Below are positions 45,901 to 57,303 of a DNA stretch of 64,000 nucleotides, in pieces. Positions within the stretch are counted from its first letter, which is position 1. Each line of letters starts with the position of its first letter. The notes beneath the pieces are model-generated. The model saw nothing but the letters and a program-made list of their open reading frames with translations, did no database searches and was not told where the DNA came from. The stretch spans positions 1,054,001 to 1,118,000 of the forward strand of contig PZJY01000002.1 of NCBI GenBank assembly GCA_031472005.1, read 5' to 3'. The stretch is from Tetracladium setigerum. Taxonomy: Eukaryota > Ascomycota > Leotiomycetes > Helotiales. A program made the position numbers and the translations under genes.

Positions 45901-47492
45901 GTCTAACAATCCCATCATCTACTACTGTATGACTCAAGCGAATGCGCAATTTTGTTTGCGTTTGTCTTACTCAAAAACTTTTGAATCAGCCAGCATGGGT
46001 TTTGTCCATTCTGCCCAGCCAAACCCAAAAGCCTTGAATCTTTGGAGGTGCGTAAACAGCAACTATGCGAGTGATCCCTTCGCTCTTCGAAGTTCGAACG
46101 TCACTCGATTTCAGGTCGCGCAGTAGTGTTGATTCAAGTTTGGCTTGTCATTTGTTTTGGAAATTACCAATATTTTAGCTTTTCCTTCCTATCATGACAA
46201 ACAATTGTGGACGTCAGAGACTCTAAATCCAAAAAGGTCTTGGCAGTCCCGAAATACTGCGGGGGGGGAGGGTTTGGTTGAGAAGAAGAAGAAGTTTTGT
46301 GTTGATAGTAAATTGGCCTTCGGGCTTGTTTGAACTTTGAATATCTATGCGACAGCACGCAGATTCTCAGGTCTCAAAAATATGGACAGCAGAATACATG
46401 CAAAAGTATCTTGGTAACAAGTGTTCCCTTTGGTTTGCCCTTCTGGCAAATTGCCGACGTTTGCTCACGATCATATACTAGTAGACATCCTTCCACTTCT
46501 CTCTCTCTCAGAGGATACATCATCACAACCTCGGTAAGTAGTAATCTCTCATCATGTCATTCAACGTCTTTGTCTGGGTCTGATTACGTTACTACTTCAC
46601 ATTCTAAAAGTCTAAACAGCCTGACTCTCTAATCAGATCTATCTCCACACCAAGCCGGAGCAAGTCTCCCAGGATTTGACACATCACGGGAATCCGACGG
46701 GGAAACGCAATTGCGACTGTAATAGAAAAAACCAAAATGAGAGAGAGAAATTCCCATAGACTTCGGAGATAGGCTTGCCGTTATCCTAGTAACAATACTA
46801 GGTGGAGTCCCGAGAAGAAAAGTCCCGAGGTATCTTCCAGAAATCCAGCTACAGATCTCGGAGGAAAACAAAAGGAGCAGGGAGTTGGTGGGATGAAATG
46901 GTGGATCAAAATCAACATCTCCATAAATATTCTTCGAGGTGTCTTTCTGGAAGGTTTTTTTTTCCTCGGCCCGGTGGGTTGGAGTTGGAGTAGAAACACA
47001 CAAATCCGAGATTTGAGGAGGTTGGAACCTTGGAGGTGCTGGTGTTGCATAATCCTTTTTGGTTTTTTGGTTTGGAAAGGTCCGGCAGTGTATACCTTGT
47101 CGGAGGTCTTGCGACAACAAAAGTCAAGTGACTCAAGCAAGAGCCTCACGACGTCGTTTGACCGTATGGGCATTAATTTGATAAGTTTTATTCGGTTTGA
47201 TTGAGTTTGGCAAGTTCAGGTATTTCTTCGCTCCCATCAGTATATCCACACTGAAAGGACAAGTGTCAATAATCACCTGGCTGGTGGAGTTTATGCCAGG
47301 TAAAGGAAGGCCTGAAGCTGTTTCTTCTTCGGGTACTGCAATTCCGGATTATGCTGCTGCCTTCAATCTTGAGTGGAGAGTTCCAATATCAATTTCGTCG
47401 TAAAGGGTCTCTTGACTTCTGGTACAGCCGCTCAGTCGGTATTGAACAAGCTTAGCAAGTGTTGGGAAGAGCTCAACTAATATTGAAATCTG

Positions 47493-47787
47493 GCAAGCAA
47501 AGTAGCCACTTCGCATGGGGCGGATGTATCCTCACTTCGATGGGGGGACGCCGAGTTTGATTTTGGGCTTTTTTGCTGCAGTATCGATTTTCTCGGGAAA
47601 GCTCTCCAACTTTACAGCTCAGCTGGTGTCGAGAAGCTCGAGCCGTCTTGGAAAAGGTCAAGAAGTGTTGAAAAGAGCTCGGCAGGCCTTGGGGGAAATA
47701 CTCAAGCTGTGCTGGAAAAGTTCAAGAAGGTGTAGCTTGCAAGCAAAGTAACCACTGCGCATGCGCGGCACATATTCTCACTTCAAT
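47493..47787. repeat. Diverged direct repeat with internal sub-repeats
   Basis: A ~49-base element at 47493-47541 recurs at 47739-47787, starting GCAAGCAAAGTA and ending CTCACTTC in both. By eye about four-fifths of the bases match. Between them lie related GGAAAAG(G/T)TCAAGAAG and GAAAAGAGCTC units (about 47643-47735). The block looks like an old, degenerating tandem array or repeat remnant. No coding content is seen. Confidence 0.6.
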
Positions 47788-47830
47788 AGGATAGCTCCGA
47801 CTCGAAGACTCATTTAGCATCCATACATCA

Positions 47831-47885
47831 TAATTGTATAGTTTACATAAACTATATGTATAATGTATAATGTATTGTACAATTA
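47831..47885. repeat. AT-rich nested inverted repeats
   Basis: Inner arms of 9 bp (47837-47845 and 47848-47856) flank a 2-nt loop. Outer 8-bp arms (TAATTGTA at 47831 and TACAATTA at 47878) overlap the edge of this element. TGTATAA units fill the space. It could extrude as a cruciform or be a remnant of a small inverted-repeat element. Confidence 0.5.
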
Positions 47886-48494
47886 CATGCCTATCCCTTC
47901 TAAATACACAATAACGAAGTGTTGTACATACTTCTACATATGCGTCCTTGCTTCGAGTGAGGGGTTTGAATAGTTCATAAGCATGTCGAGTCTACGTACT
48001 AACATACGGGACTTCATCAAGTTGTAGTTAAAATTCCTTTGGACTTTCTCTCTTTCTTAGGCACCGTAACGCACGGTACACCGTATATGCGAAGGAGCCA
48101 TACATACTAGCATTTTGCCAATTTCTAAGATCCTGTTGAACTATATCCCAAATTTCCAACTTCGGAACCTTCAGCCTTTTATTGGTATCTCAAAACCACT
48201 GTATATTCGTGGGTAATTGTATTCGTTTGTTAACCAGTCACACATAGTACTCAACCTCTTCGATGTCTATTAGAGTCCTTTACTATCTCCTCACCAGTAA
48301 CCACAACCCTTCATGTACGTATATTCCAATATGTACAAGGTAATGAAATGACAAGAGTTACTAACCCCTTTCGCTGTTCATAACCTCTATTATAGATTCT
48401 ATCAAATCCCCAACGCCAGACCGGATGCACCTCTAAGCTCTGTGATTGCCACATCCAATATCCCATGCACCAAACACTTCTACAAAAAGCCTAC

Positions 48495-49954
48495 TCATAA
48501 CATCAAAATACCAACACTTCCAATCAGCAGAACCAACAAGAACGCGTTCACGCCTTTGACTCTCATACCATCACTGGTTGCCGCCAAGCCACAACATTCC
48601 CTCGTGTAAGTGACATTATTATACTTCGCCGCCACCTCAAACACACTCCCGTTACCCACATTGTAGTAGTCTACGTTCAAAAACTTAGGGGGAAATCCCC
48701 ACTTCTCGGTACAAGACTCTGTATTGACTCCCAGACTACCGTACCCGGTCACATTGTTCGTGACATTCAATAACGGTACCTGAGGAACTAGAATAGAGAT
48801 GCCAAGGAGATTGATGTCGTAATTCAGATTGTGGTTGAACAGGTAAAGTCTGTTCTTCGCCTGGTCCTCTGGGAGATCCGGAGGTCGTTGAACTGTACAT
48901 GGGAAGTCGCGATCAACTGGATCAAAGGGCGTTTCCCAGACCTACAGAAAACGGTTAATACTTAATAAATGAAAGAATAGGGGTACCGTACTTGAGAGAA
49001 TTCATCGAGAATCCATGGGTGTACCAACTGATCTGCCATGTAATCCATGAAAATTACCACTCTTTTACCGGTGAGAATCATACTTCCTAGAGTCGGCCAG
49101 TCGTCGAGAGCCATAGGAATAACCGGTGGTTCGTAGGCGAACTGCTTTAGACCTGTTTCTTCCAAAAAGGGGATATATGGGTCGAGTAGAGGATAGAGCC
49201 CATCAGAACCGAGAGCATTTCCGAGAAGGAGCGTGACTACATCAAAGGGATGGGTGACAATCCAGTCATAAACCTTGCCCAGATAGAGCGTAATTGGACC
49301 CGCATCTAAAACATCGCACGAGCCGTGACAGAAATGTGGCGTCCCATTAACAAAATGCATTTGTCCTTGAAGAAGACGAATTCCATCATCGAGTTGAGTG
49401 ATGACATCCAGCTCTTGATTCGCCGCTGCGTTCCCAGCACGAACGAAGGGTGAATTGTGTGCGGCTACCTCGGTGATGTTCCCATACGACCGATTGCAGA
49501 ATTCTACGAAGTTGTTGCATGGTGTTGTGTTTGTGGGTTGTATGCTTGTGGAGGTTGCGGATGCGGTTGCGTTTGAGGTTCCATTGGAGGAGAGTGTGGT
49601 GCGTGTTGACCCTTCGAGGATGAGTTGCGAGGGTGATTTGGTAGTAGTGCCTGTTTGTGTTCCTGAGCTGTTGAGGGCCAGAACTGGTGTGCCATTAATG
49701 CCGAAGATCGTGGTCGTCCCAATGGTGCGGGTTCGAGTTCCAGACTCTCCTGTTATGTAGGAGAGGATTTCGGATGTGGAGATGGCGGTTGGTGTTGATC
49801 GTGTAATGGTCGTCTCGTAAGAAATGTATGTCTCCGAGGCTCGTGTGCGAGTTCCACTCCCGGTCCCAGTCAGGACGATCGTATCTTCATCATTCTGTGC
49901 AATTGCGCTCGATAATACAAATGCTAGAACGGGGAAGAGTCGTGAGATGAGCAT
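48495..49954 (-). CDS. Secreted GPI-anchored PLC-like phosphodiesterase, 2 exons
   Basis: Minus-strand exons are 49954-48992 and 48941-48495, giving 469 residues. The 50-nt intron (GTACGG...TGTAG) is in phase 0. The ATG at 49954 opens a clear signal peptide (MLISRLFPVLAFVLSSAIA); an upstream in-frame extension is rejected for that reason. Residues 20-145 are Thr/Ser-rich with many N- and O-glycosylation sites, a stalk-like region. The PLC-like domain follows: CNRSYGNITEVAAHNSPFV (His ~166), DVITQLDDGIRLLQGQMHF, and PHFCHGSCDVLDAGP (about 206-220). The two histidine blocks match the PI-PLC X-type barrel. The last ~20 residues are hydrophobic (VNAFLLVLLIGSVGILML), as for a GPI attachment signal. 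Fungal members of this family are common at the cell surface, but their substrates are not established. It is divergent from the SUR7 gene. Confidence 0.88.
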
Positions 49955-50868
49955 GTTGACGAAGTTCTCTCTCGAGTGTTCCTGCCGTCCGGCCTTTCTG
50001 CCTCTCGCTTCGCTTCGATCCGAATGAAAACAAACAAACAAACCGCAAAGGCAAGGAAGGATCAAGTACTCTTTCACGACGCCAAAATAGAAGAAATGGC
50101 AGACGTCAGTAGTGTAGTCAAAATGCTCCAAGAAATGTAATACATAGGCCGAGATGCGATTTTTTGCTCGCGTTCTTGGGGTCGAAAGGGTGGAGTGGAT
50201 TATTTTGGAAGTTTAAAAATGCCAATGCATGTGATGACGTCGGGTTCAAGATTCGTGGTGCTTGGAAATTCTGGAGGACCGAATTGTGTGTCAGAGCGTC
50301 TCAACAAAATTTGTCTAAAGCGCGGCTATGAGGATATATTCCGATCAAAGAAGGGCCGGGGGATCCGATTCAACCGTTGTGTACGAAAGAGAGAGTGTGT
50401 GAGAAAAGGAACGAAGCGTTACAGTAGCAGGACGAGGGAAGTGGGAGGGAGAAAACATCATCAGATGTTGTTGACAAAAACGACAGCTTTTCAGGGTCGT
50501 TGTCTCGCTATGATCTCCTTCAAGGATGCTGCGGCAATGAAGCAGTGGATTGGTTCCAGCGCACTGCGCCCCTAACAATACAGTGGACCGTCAGCATCAG
50601 TGGCTGCTTTTGATTTGTTCTCGTGTGAAAGCCGCGCAATGAGAATGTGGGCATCCTTGCAGCAGACGATGATGTCGATGAAGAACTTTCGAGGCTAGAA
50701 CTTCTTGTTTGTTGTTGATGTTGTGCTGTTTTGCAACTTTATCATATCGTTCTCTTCGATTCATCCCGTCTGCGTCGGTGGTGATATTTACTTACGCCCT
50801 CGCTTCGGAGCCTCCTCCTCCTCCTCTGCGGCATCATCTGGATAGACATTGACGACACTTCGACCAAG
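49955..50868. promoter_or_regulatory. Divergent promoter region, PLC-like gene and SUR7 gene
   Basis: About 900 bases shared by two divergent surface-protein genes. An AAAC tetranucleotide run lies at about 50028-50042, on the PLC side. The SUR7 side becomes CT-rich just before its ATG. No gene is supported between them. Confidence 0.45.
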
Positions 50869-51949
50869 ATGCAACTTCCGACTTTCAGATCATCGCGGGC
50901 ACGCAAGGAGGAGGCCATAGACTCGGGCAGACAGAGCTCTTCCGACCAGACCATAACTCCTCCCACCAGCAGCGGCGTCAATATCAGGCGAGCAACCAAA
51001 ACAAGAAAGACTTGGATCCTAATATCAATCTTCTGCTTCCTGCTCTCTGTGATCTTCCTCATACTTGTCCGTTCTCTCCCCTTCTTCTCTCCCCATCTAT
51101 CACCCGCATTGTCTATAATTAATTAATTAATCACTAACGAAATATGATGATGGGCAGACATTAATTGGAAATATCAACACCAATCCAGTCATCAGAGATA
51201 CATGGTTCTTCAAACTCGACCTCACAAACATCATCCCCGCCTCCGTAGGCACATCCCTCATCCTCGTCAACTCTCTCGCCCGCTCCCTCGGCCTCCACGA
51301 TTTCTACCTCGTCGGTCTCTGGAACTTCTGCGAAGGCTACAACGATGAAGGTGTTACCTACTGCTCCCCCACCCAAACGCTTTACTGGTTCAACCCGGTC
51401 GAGATTCTCCTCTCCGAGCTACTCGCTGGAGCTACGATCGTCCTGCCCGCCAACATTGTGGATATCTTGAACCTGATCAGATTGGCGAGCAATGTGATGT
51501 TTGGATGCTTCTTGACCGGCGCCTGCATGAACTTCATCTCGATCTTTGTAGCGCCCATCACCCTCTTTTCAAGATGGTGGTCTCTCCCTTTCGCCATTTG
51601 GACCTTCGTCGCTGCTCTGCTCAGTACGGCCGCTGCAATCATCGCAACGGTGATGTTTACCATTTTTAGGAATGTCATCACGTCGCAGCAGGGCATCAAT
51701 ATCGGTGCAAGTTTGGGGAAGGTGATGTTCGCGTTCATGTGGACGGGTGCGGCATTCAGTATTCTGGGATTCGTGATCCACTTGTGTTTGAGCTGTTGTG
51801 GTGCTAGTAGGAGGGATGTGAAGAGTGGAAGAAGAAAGGGCTCCAAAAAGGCTTATGCTGAAGGGGTGACCGTGAATGAGAAGAGTAGTGGTGGAAAGAA
51901 GAAGTGGCCTGCCTTCACGAGAAGAAAGAGTGCTGGGCATGCGGTGTAG
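50869..51949 (+). CDS. SUR7/PalI-family four-helix membrane protein, 2 exons
   Basis: Exons 50869-51066 and 51158-51949 give 329 residues. The 91-nt intron ends CACTAACG...GGGCAG and starts with an unusual GTCCGT donor. The join (IFLIL to TLIGN) restores the first membrane segment and the block VIRDTWFFKLDLTNIIPASV typical of the family. The extracellular loop carries the claudin-like GLWNFCEGYNDEG with a second Cys downstream (VTYCSP). Three more helices follow: MFGCFLTGACMNFISIFVAP, LPFAIWTFVAALLSTAAAII, and FMWTGAAFSILGFVIHLCLS. The tail starts with CCGASRRDVKSGRRKGSKKA, as in relatives, and is basic. Yeast Sur7 marks eisosome/MCC patches, and PalI acts in ambient-pH signalling. This length and tail suit the Sur7 side better. 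Confidence 0.9.
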
Positions 51950-52454
51950 TGTTGATAATATATAGGCATTTGGAGTCGATGGGATTGCGGGATATACAGC
52001 GACTGTGGGATAGACGGGTTGGGCGTTTGTAGAAGGTAACTGGATACTAAGTGTAGCATATAATTCAGCATCGAAGTAGTAGAGTCATACGTGATAAGCA
52101 TAGAATGAATTAACACAAAATTGCAAAAACTACCCAATAGCTGGAGAGGATCTCCTCAAAAAGCCTACAACTTACATTGTCTTCTCTACAGATGTGACGA
52201 GTCGAGCACTTGAATGACCAAATAATACCGAAGTAACAGAATTCTGCTCAGGAATACAACATGTGAGAAAAGGACTGACTACCCATATCCAAAACCTGCC
52301 GTCTTCCAACAGATGCTACCTAACCTGCAAAATACCAGTACAAAATAACACAAAAAGACCTGAACTGGTCAGAAAAGAATCATGAGCACCTTATGCTCCT
52401 TTCAGATACCACATAATAACACAGTTGCATACCTATCCATCATTGTGGCCTCGG
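51950..52454. other. Shared 3' region of the SUR7 and zinc-finger genes
   Basis: About 500 bases between convergent genes. It is AT-rich and shows no coding sequence. Confidence 0.6.
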
Positions 52455-54059
52455 TTAACTCGGGTACTGCTCAGGATGTTGCCTCCTTCGATGACTCCTC
52501 AGCCTGTCACGAGAATTGAACATTCTCTCACAAACCCCACAAACTGGATGATCATCCTTCATATGCCTCTCCAGATCTCGTTCACTGGCGTAGAAAACAT
52601 AGCATACGGTACAGGGGGAGTGGTTCTGCTGCGTATGCAGATTTAGTTCCGCCGAGCTGTTGAAATTTGCAGCATTGGCTGGACAGAGACTGCATTTCGG
52701 ATGGGCTTTTAGACGATGTTTGCGAAGGAGGGGCCGAGATGTGAATACGCTTGGGCACTGAGAACATTTTGGATGCTTTTCATGCATGTGGGTGCGGTAA
52801 CTTTCCTGTGAGGAACATTGTCGGGTACAGGTGGTACAGGTGGGGTGGAGGGATGAAGAGTGTGCCGAGAGAACATGCCAGTCGAGGAAGGGACCTAAAG
52901 TAGGACAGAACGTGCAGGTCGGGTGGGTAAGAACTATATGTTTGTCCCTATCTTCAAGAGACGTGTGTTTTGCGTTGCAGATCGTACACTTGGCGTGGAC
53001 ATCAAACCACTCCTCTCTTGTAGCATGATGCTTCTGACATGTACCACACCAAGGATGCTGCTTCCAAAAGTGCTGGTTATACTCTTCTGGCGTTTGGAAG
53101 TGTCCTGCGTTGCACCATCCGCATTTAGGATGCACGATAGCCATATGTTCGGCCTGTTGAGGAAATGTAGCAGCTTTGTAAGTGCATTTTGGACACTTTG
53201 GGTGCGTTTCGGAAGAATGTCTTTCTAATTCTGCATGGCTCTCGAAACGATGGGTGCAACGATGACATATTGGGTGGGAAATCTCCAAGTGTTGACTCAG
53301 GGCTGATTTGCTGGCGAACTGCTGGTCACACCATGGACATCCTGGGTGTGTGTCTAGAATATGGCTATCTAGAACAGATTGAGATGCAAATCTTTGATCA
53401 CACCATTTACAGCTAGGGTGCGTGGTCAGATGATTCTTCTGGTCTGAGAATCGGCCGTGACAAAGAGCGCATGTTGGATGGGCGGTTTCTGTGTGCTCTT
53501 TCAGACGACGTCGAGAGTGGTAAGCTTGGTTGCACTCTCCACAATAGTATGTACCCGCGGTGGGTGTAGGTGTAGCTACAGGTGTTGGAGGAGCAGGGAG
53601 TGCCAGCATTGGAGTTCCTGTTGCAGCCGAAGGAGATTTGACAGAAGTCAAGTGGCCTGAAGGAGATATGTAAATCATGGCAGAACCACTGTTGAGTATC
53701 GACGGGTCCAACGTCAAGTTCCCATCACAATAGATGATGGGAACGTCTTTCCCTTTGCTTGACATACTCCTCTGATGATCAAGCATGGAATTAACGATGG
53801 CTCCAGAGTGCTGTTGATTCGAGGCTGGACGATGAGCGAGACCTGTAAAGGTTAATTCCTGTATTTGCTCAATGAATGACATACAGAAGTTACCTCTAGT
53901 ACAAGTCAGCATATCGCCTGCCAGATATCAACACTGCACCTGTTGAGAAGATTACCTTTGGCTTGGAAGCACTGCAACTTCACCTAATCCTCCATCTCCA
54001 CCTCCACCTCCAATCTCTTCCACCTGATCATCCTCTGGATAAGGCTCCCTTCCCGCCAT
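52455..54059 (-). CDS. Linker-less multi-zinc-finger protein with ~15 CxxC modules, 2 exons
   Basis: Minus-strand exons are 54059-53956 and 53895-52455, giving 514 residues. The 60-nt intron (GTAATC...CTAG) is in phase 2. Residues 1-150 are acidic, Gly- and Pro/Thr-rich. From about 153 to the end there are 15 CxxC pairs (CGEC, CALC, CKWC, CPWC, CHRC, CPKC, CGWC, CGTC, CTIC, CTFC, CTTC, CSQC, CSLC, CTVC, CGVC). Most are followed by about 12 residues, a His, 4-5 residues, and H-P-x-C, where the last His of one finger sits two residues before the first Cys of the next. The TGEKP linker of DNA-binding C2H2 arrays is absent. The ninth module lacks the regular upstream spacing (WFDVHAKC). A second possible 51-nt intron (53892-53842, GTAACT...TACAG) is frame-neutral and could be an alternative splice. 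Likely a nucleic-acid or protein scaffold; target unknown. Confidence 0.82.
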
Positions 54060-57000
54060 AGTCAAGTCTTACCACAAGCTTCTTTCTGATTATGGAGAAG
54101 CCGTTATTTGAGATGCACAGCGAGTATCTTATCTATGTTGTCGTGATGACACTACGGCTGACTTTAGGAGACAATTATCCGTAGGTATGTAAATCACAGG
54201 TCAGGCAGACAGAGCCGCCTTGAAGTGTTGGCGAAATGCGATTGGTGGCCTTGTCTGGCGCTGATGCCATGCATCTTTTTTGCTTCGTTCGGCCAGTGGA
54301 AAGGGACCTCACTACACCTTCATGGTCCAATGATTGCCGTTCCTTAGCCACACCTCGCGCCTTGATTTCGTTTTCGTACGAGAGTATGGAGGAGACATTA
54401 GGCCTCAACTGTCAATTTTCTTCTTGAGAAATGCAATTTTTGCACACCGAACGGCCGAATTCGAAACGCATGCTTTTCCAATATCACTGGTATATAGTTT
54501 ATAAAATGAGAATTATAGTCTGCAAATGAATTGTCAGTGTTCGGCTTGACTCAGTGTCAGAACTCCATGCTTGCCCACTTTTAACGAGGCTATTCTCTAT
54601 TTCAATTCGGTGAAGTTCCTTTCGTTTAAATTTTGAGCGACTCGAAAAGTATAGTATGAATCAAAAATTTCTTGCGTGATTTCCGCTATTTTGATTCATT
54701 CAAGTTTAGGCGACCGGGTGTTGATTAGTCCTTACGTTACTTACATATGATAGTTCACGGCGCTCCCCATTCTTCGATGGGCGATGAAGGTCATGCCCAA
54801 CCAGATAGGCGAATTCGCCGCCTTGAATAGAGAAAGATCGGAGGAGAGGTTGTCGGTTGTTGGATCCATATATTTAATACTCTGTTGCATTATGACTAGA
54901 AGCGTTTAGTATCGTTGCGGCACGAACTGTGAGAGAGGTTGGGTTCGAAAAGAGTTCTTTTTTCGCCGGTACTGTAGCACCTAGGTAGGCTCCAATGCAC
55001 TTCGTTCACCGGCTTCGTTGTATTTCGGCCGTGGCTTTTTTTGTATCCAAACCCCTAAAACCTTGCGGCGTCCGGTTCTTTGGATCTGGATGGTTTGCAA
55101 CGATCATGTTTAACTAAAGGTTGCGACTAGTATTTGCCGAGTATTGTTTTGTCATAGAAGCTTAACAGGGTAACGGTTTGAAGATCTTTGGGTCTGTCAT
55201 CAATGTTAGCAATGAGCACTCGAGTGTCTTGATCGTGAGTGCAGGAGGCTGGCCTTGGCGAAACGAGGTTGTTGATGCGATCTAGGTACCTACCTATTCT
55301 CTGCATGTTGGTCCGAGAACACGCCTCATACCCCAGACTGAGTTTTACTATGCCGGATAGCCCAACTCTACTTTCATCGCCCGATGCTTTACTGTAGCAA
55401 GTGAACCGGTGTTGTGATACTTGTCTCAACAAGCAGGTTTTGCACCCTTTCAATATCTCAGCCTTGTAGTTTGAGGCTTTGCACACTTGATGCTATTTTG
55501 AAAGTGTCAAGCGTTTCAAATGAAGATCGAAACTCCAGACTCCAGAGTCCAGAGCGGCGATGATCCTTTCACTGCCCCACCCGAGTCCGTGGATCCTGTG
55601 ATTGCAACTCATGAGATGAACTGTTCATGCGAAACTCCGTGCCGATATGGTTGAAACATGATGCGCGAAAACCACGAAATTGAGAAGAAATCCTGAAATT
55701 GAGAAAGTGCGGCAGGGAAACGTAACAAAGATGCGGAATATGACGACCGATGAAAAAGAAGTTGGGAAACTCTGTTCGAGAGGGATTAGTTAGATTGCTT
55801 TGTCTTCTCCAATGCCGCGTGTCCTGATGGATCATGGCTGATGCTGTGTTTGCAAATTGCAATTCGTCACCCCCTGAGGAAGCACAAGCTCGAAGATTGA
55901 GATGATACAGTGCAGCGGCGAAGAGTTGAACGCTGGAAGTCTGTGTGGGCCGGATATCAGCAAAAGTACTCATCACCGACTATTGCCCAATTTCAAGGAT
56001 GAACGATGGTGTTCAAAAAGATTTAGAGATTAAGTTAGCGTTTGGCCTTCCGCAAAGGAAAGTATTCGACTCCTAGCTTTCATGACACGTGACCAGCAAA
56101 ATCCGAACTTCCTTCTTTCTTCCAGCCTCCTCACGTTCTCCTAAGGTGCCAAGGTAAAGTTAAAAGGTTGAACCTCACAAGAGATGCAAACCTACAGTAT
56201 ACGCATCTACTGGCAATAATTCGACACCACTTTGAGTTCTCTGTTATGTTTTTCGGGCTTGTGATGGCTTCAGTTCAGGGGCAAAACTACTCAAGCGAGT
56301 CAGAAGAATACGTCGAGAACTCCCGCACACCAAGAACCTCACAAAGTTCAAACGGAACCCTTTCCCAGGCCGGGGATAGGATGACTCTTGAGCTGATCTA
56401 CACCCACTCTCCGAAGCTCTGTGGATTTTCGTCGTCATTCGTCCCATCTCTCTCCCATTGTGATTATTGGTTAGACGAGTAGCAAATTAGCGAGCGGTTT
56501 TGTGCGATTTTAATCTGCATCTTCCCACTTCGTCTCTCAGCTTTGCCTTCGTTGTTCTAAGCACCACTTTGGAACTTTCCATCCACGTCACTCTTGCTCG
56601 TATTCCACTGCGTGTTTGTGTTCTTTGCAACAGCTGGTAGCCAGCGACTCAGCAATGCAGCATGCATGGCAAATCCCTTTCCCTCCATCTTTGCAGTTGG
56701 TGGTTCCTCTGAAGTCCCAACGCCCGAAGACCATCCAGCCGCGCTCGTTTCAGGATCCTTGATATCTGCCTCTTCCAATCATTCCACCGTTTGCCCCTTC
56801 GATTGTGCCTGACGATCCCTGTGTCGTGCACCCGTCAAGCCTATCAACAACCCCGCAGCCCCCTGTGTGCCCTGTCTTCCCTTTAGCCCTTAATTAATTC
56901 CGGTTCCTGCAGCAGGGAAGCCGTGCGGAGACTTTTGGCGCCGCCTGTTGAGTTAATCCCACTCCTCCTTCTTGATCTCGTCCTCTTCCTCTCTTCTCTT

Positions 57001-57303
57001 CACCAAGATTTCTCTTGACAACTACGGTCTCTACATTCGTTCCTTGCATAGAATTACTTTCTCATTCCAAACTTCTGTCATTCTTTACTTGAGGACTTCT
57101 ATCGCGGAATCGACTTTCGCTCATTTTTTATCGCACTGCCAATATCAAAATCAACCATCCAACATTTGACGACCTCACAGAGCGGGAATACACGATTTGA
57201 AGCCCACTCACAAGAGCAGAACAGCAAGAAGCAGCATTGATTGCTAGGAATATTTGAAGGAGGGTATCAACAGGTTTTCCATACAAGTCTCTTCAAATTC
57301 AAG
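54060..57303. other. Divergent intergenic region without a supported gene
   Basis: About 3.2 kb between the zinc-finger gene and the secreted-protein gene. The left end is the zinc-finger promoter. The right ~300 bases are CT- and CA-rich and are the probable promoter and leader of the secreted protein. Short frames at 56168-56482 and 56594-56812 have hydrophobic starts but no further support. Confidence 0.5.

Larger units (their letters stand above)
41670..48494. other. Large gene-poor region (6.8 kb)
   Basis: No gene is supported. The first ~500 bases are the promoter of the 93-residue gene. The rest holds G-run tracts (42338-42365, 42919-42952), hexanucleotide repeats (GTGCTT at 42414-42436; TTGCAC near 43712-43736), a TTCTG run at 44487-44506, a G8 tract at 46261-46268, diverged direct repeats at 47493-47787 and AT-rich inverted repeats at 47831-47885. 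The longest frame (44328-44951, plus) has Cys/Val/Leu-rich composition unlike a real protein. The right end is the 3' flank of the PLC-like gene. Confidence 0.55.

Noticed and set aside
56168..56812. Two short frames with hydrophobic starts that could be small secreted proteins
   Set aside because: The first lacks a signal peptide at its own start and the second has no sensible mature part. Both lie in a region that looks like promoter DNA.
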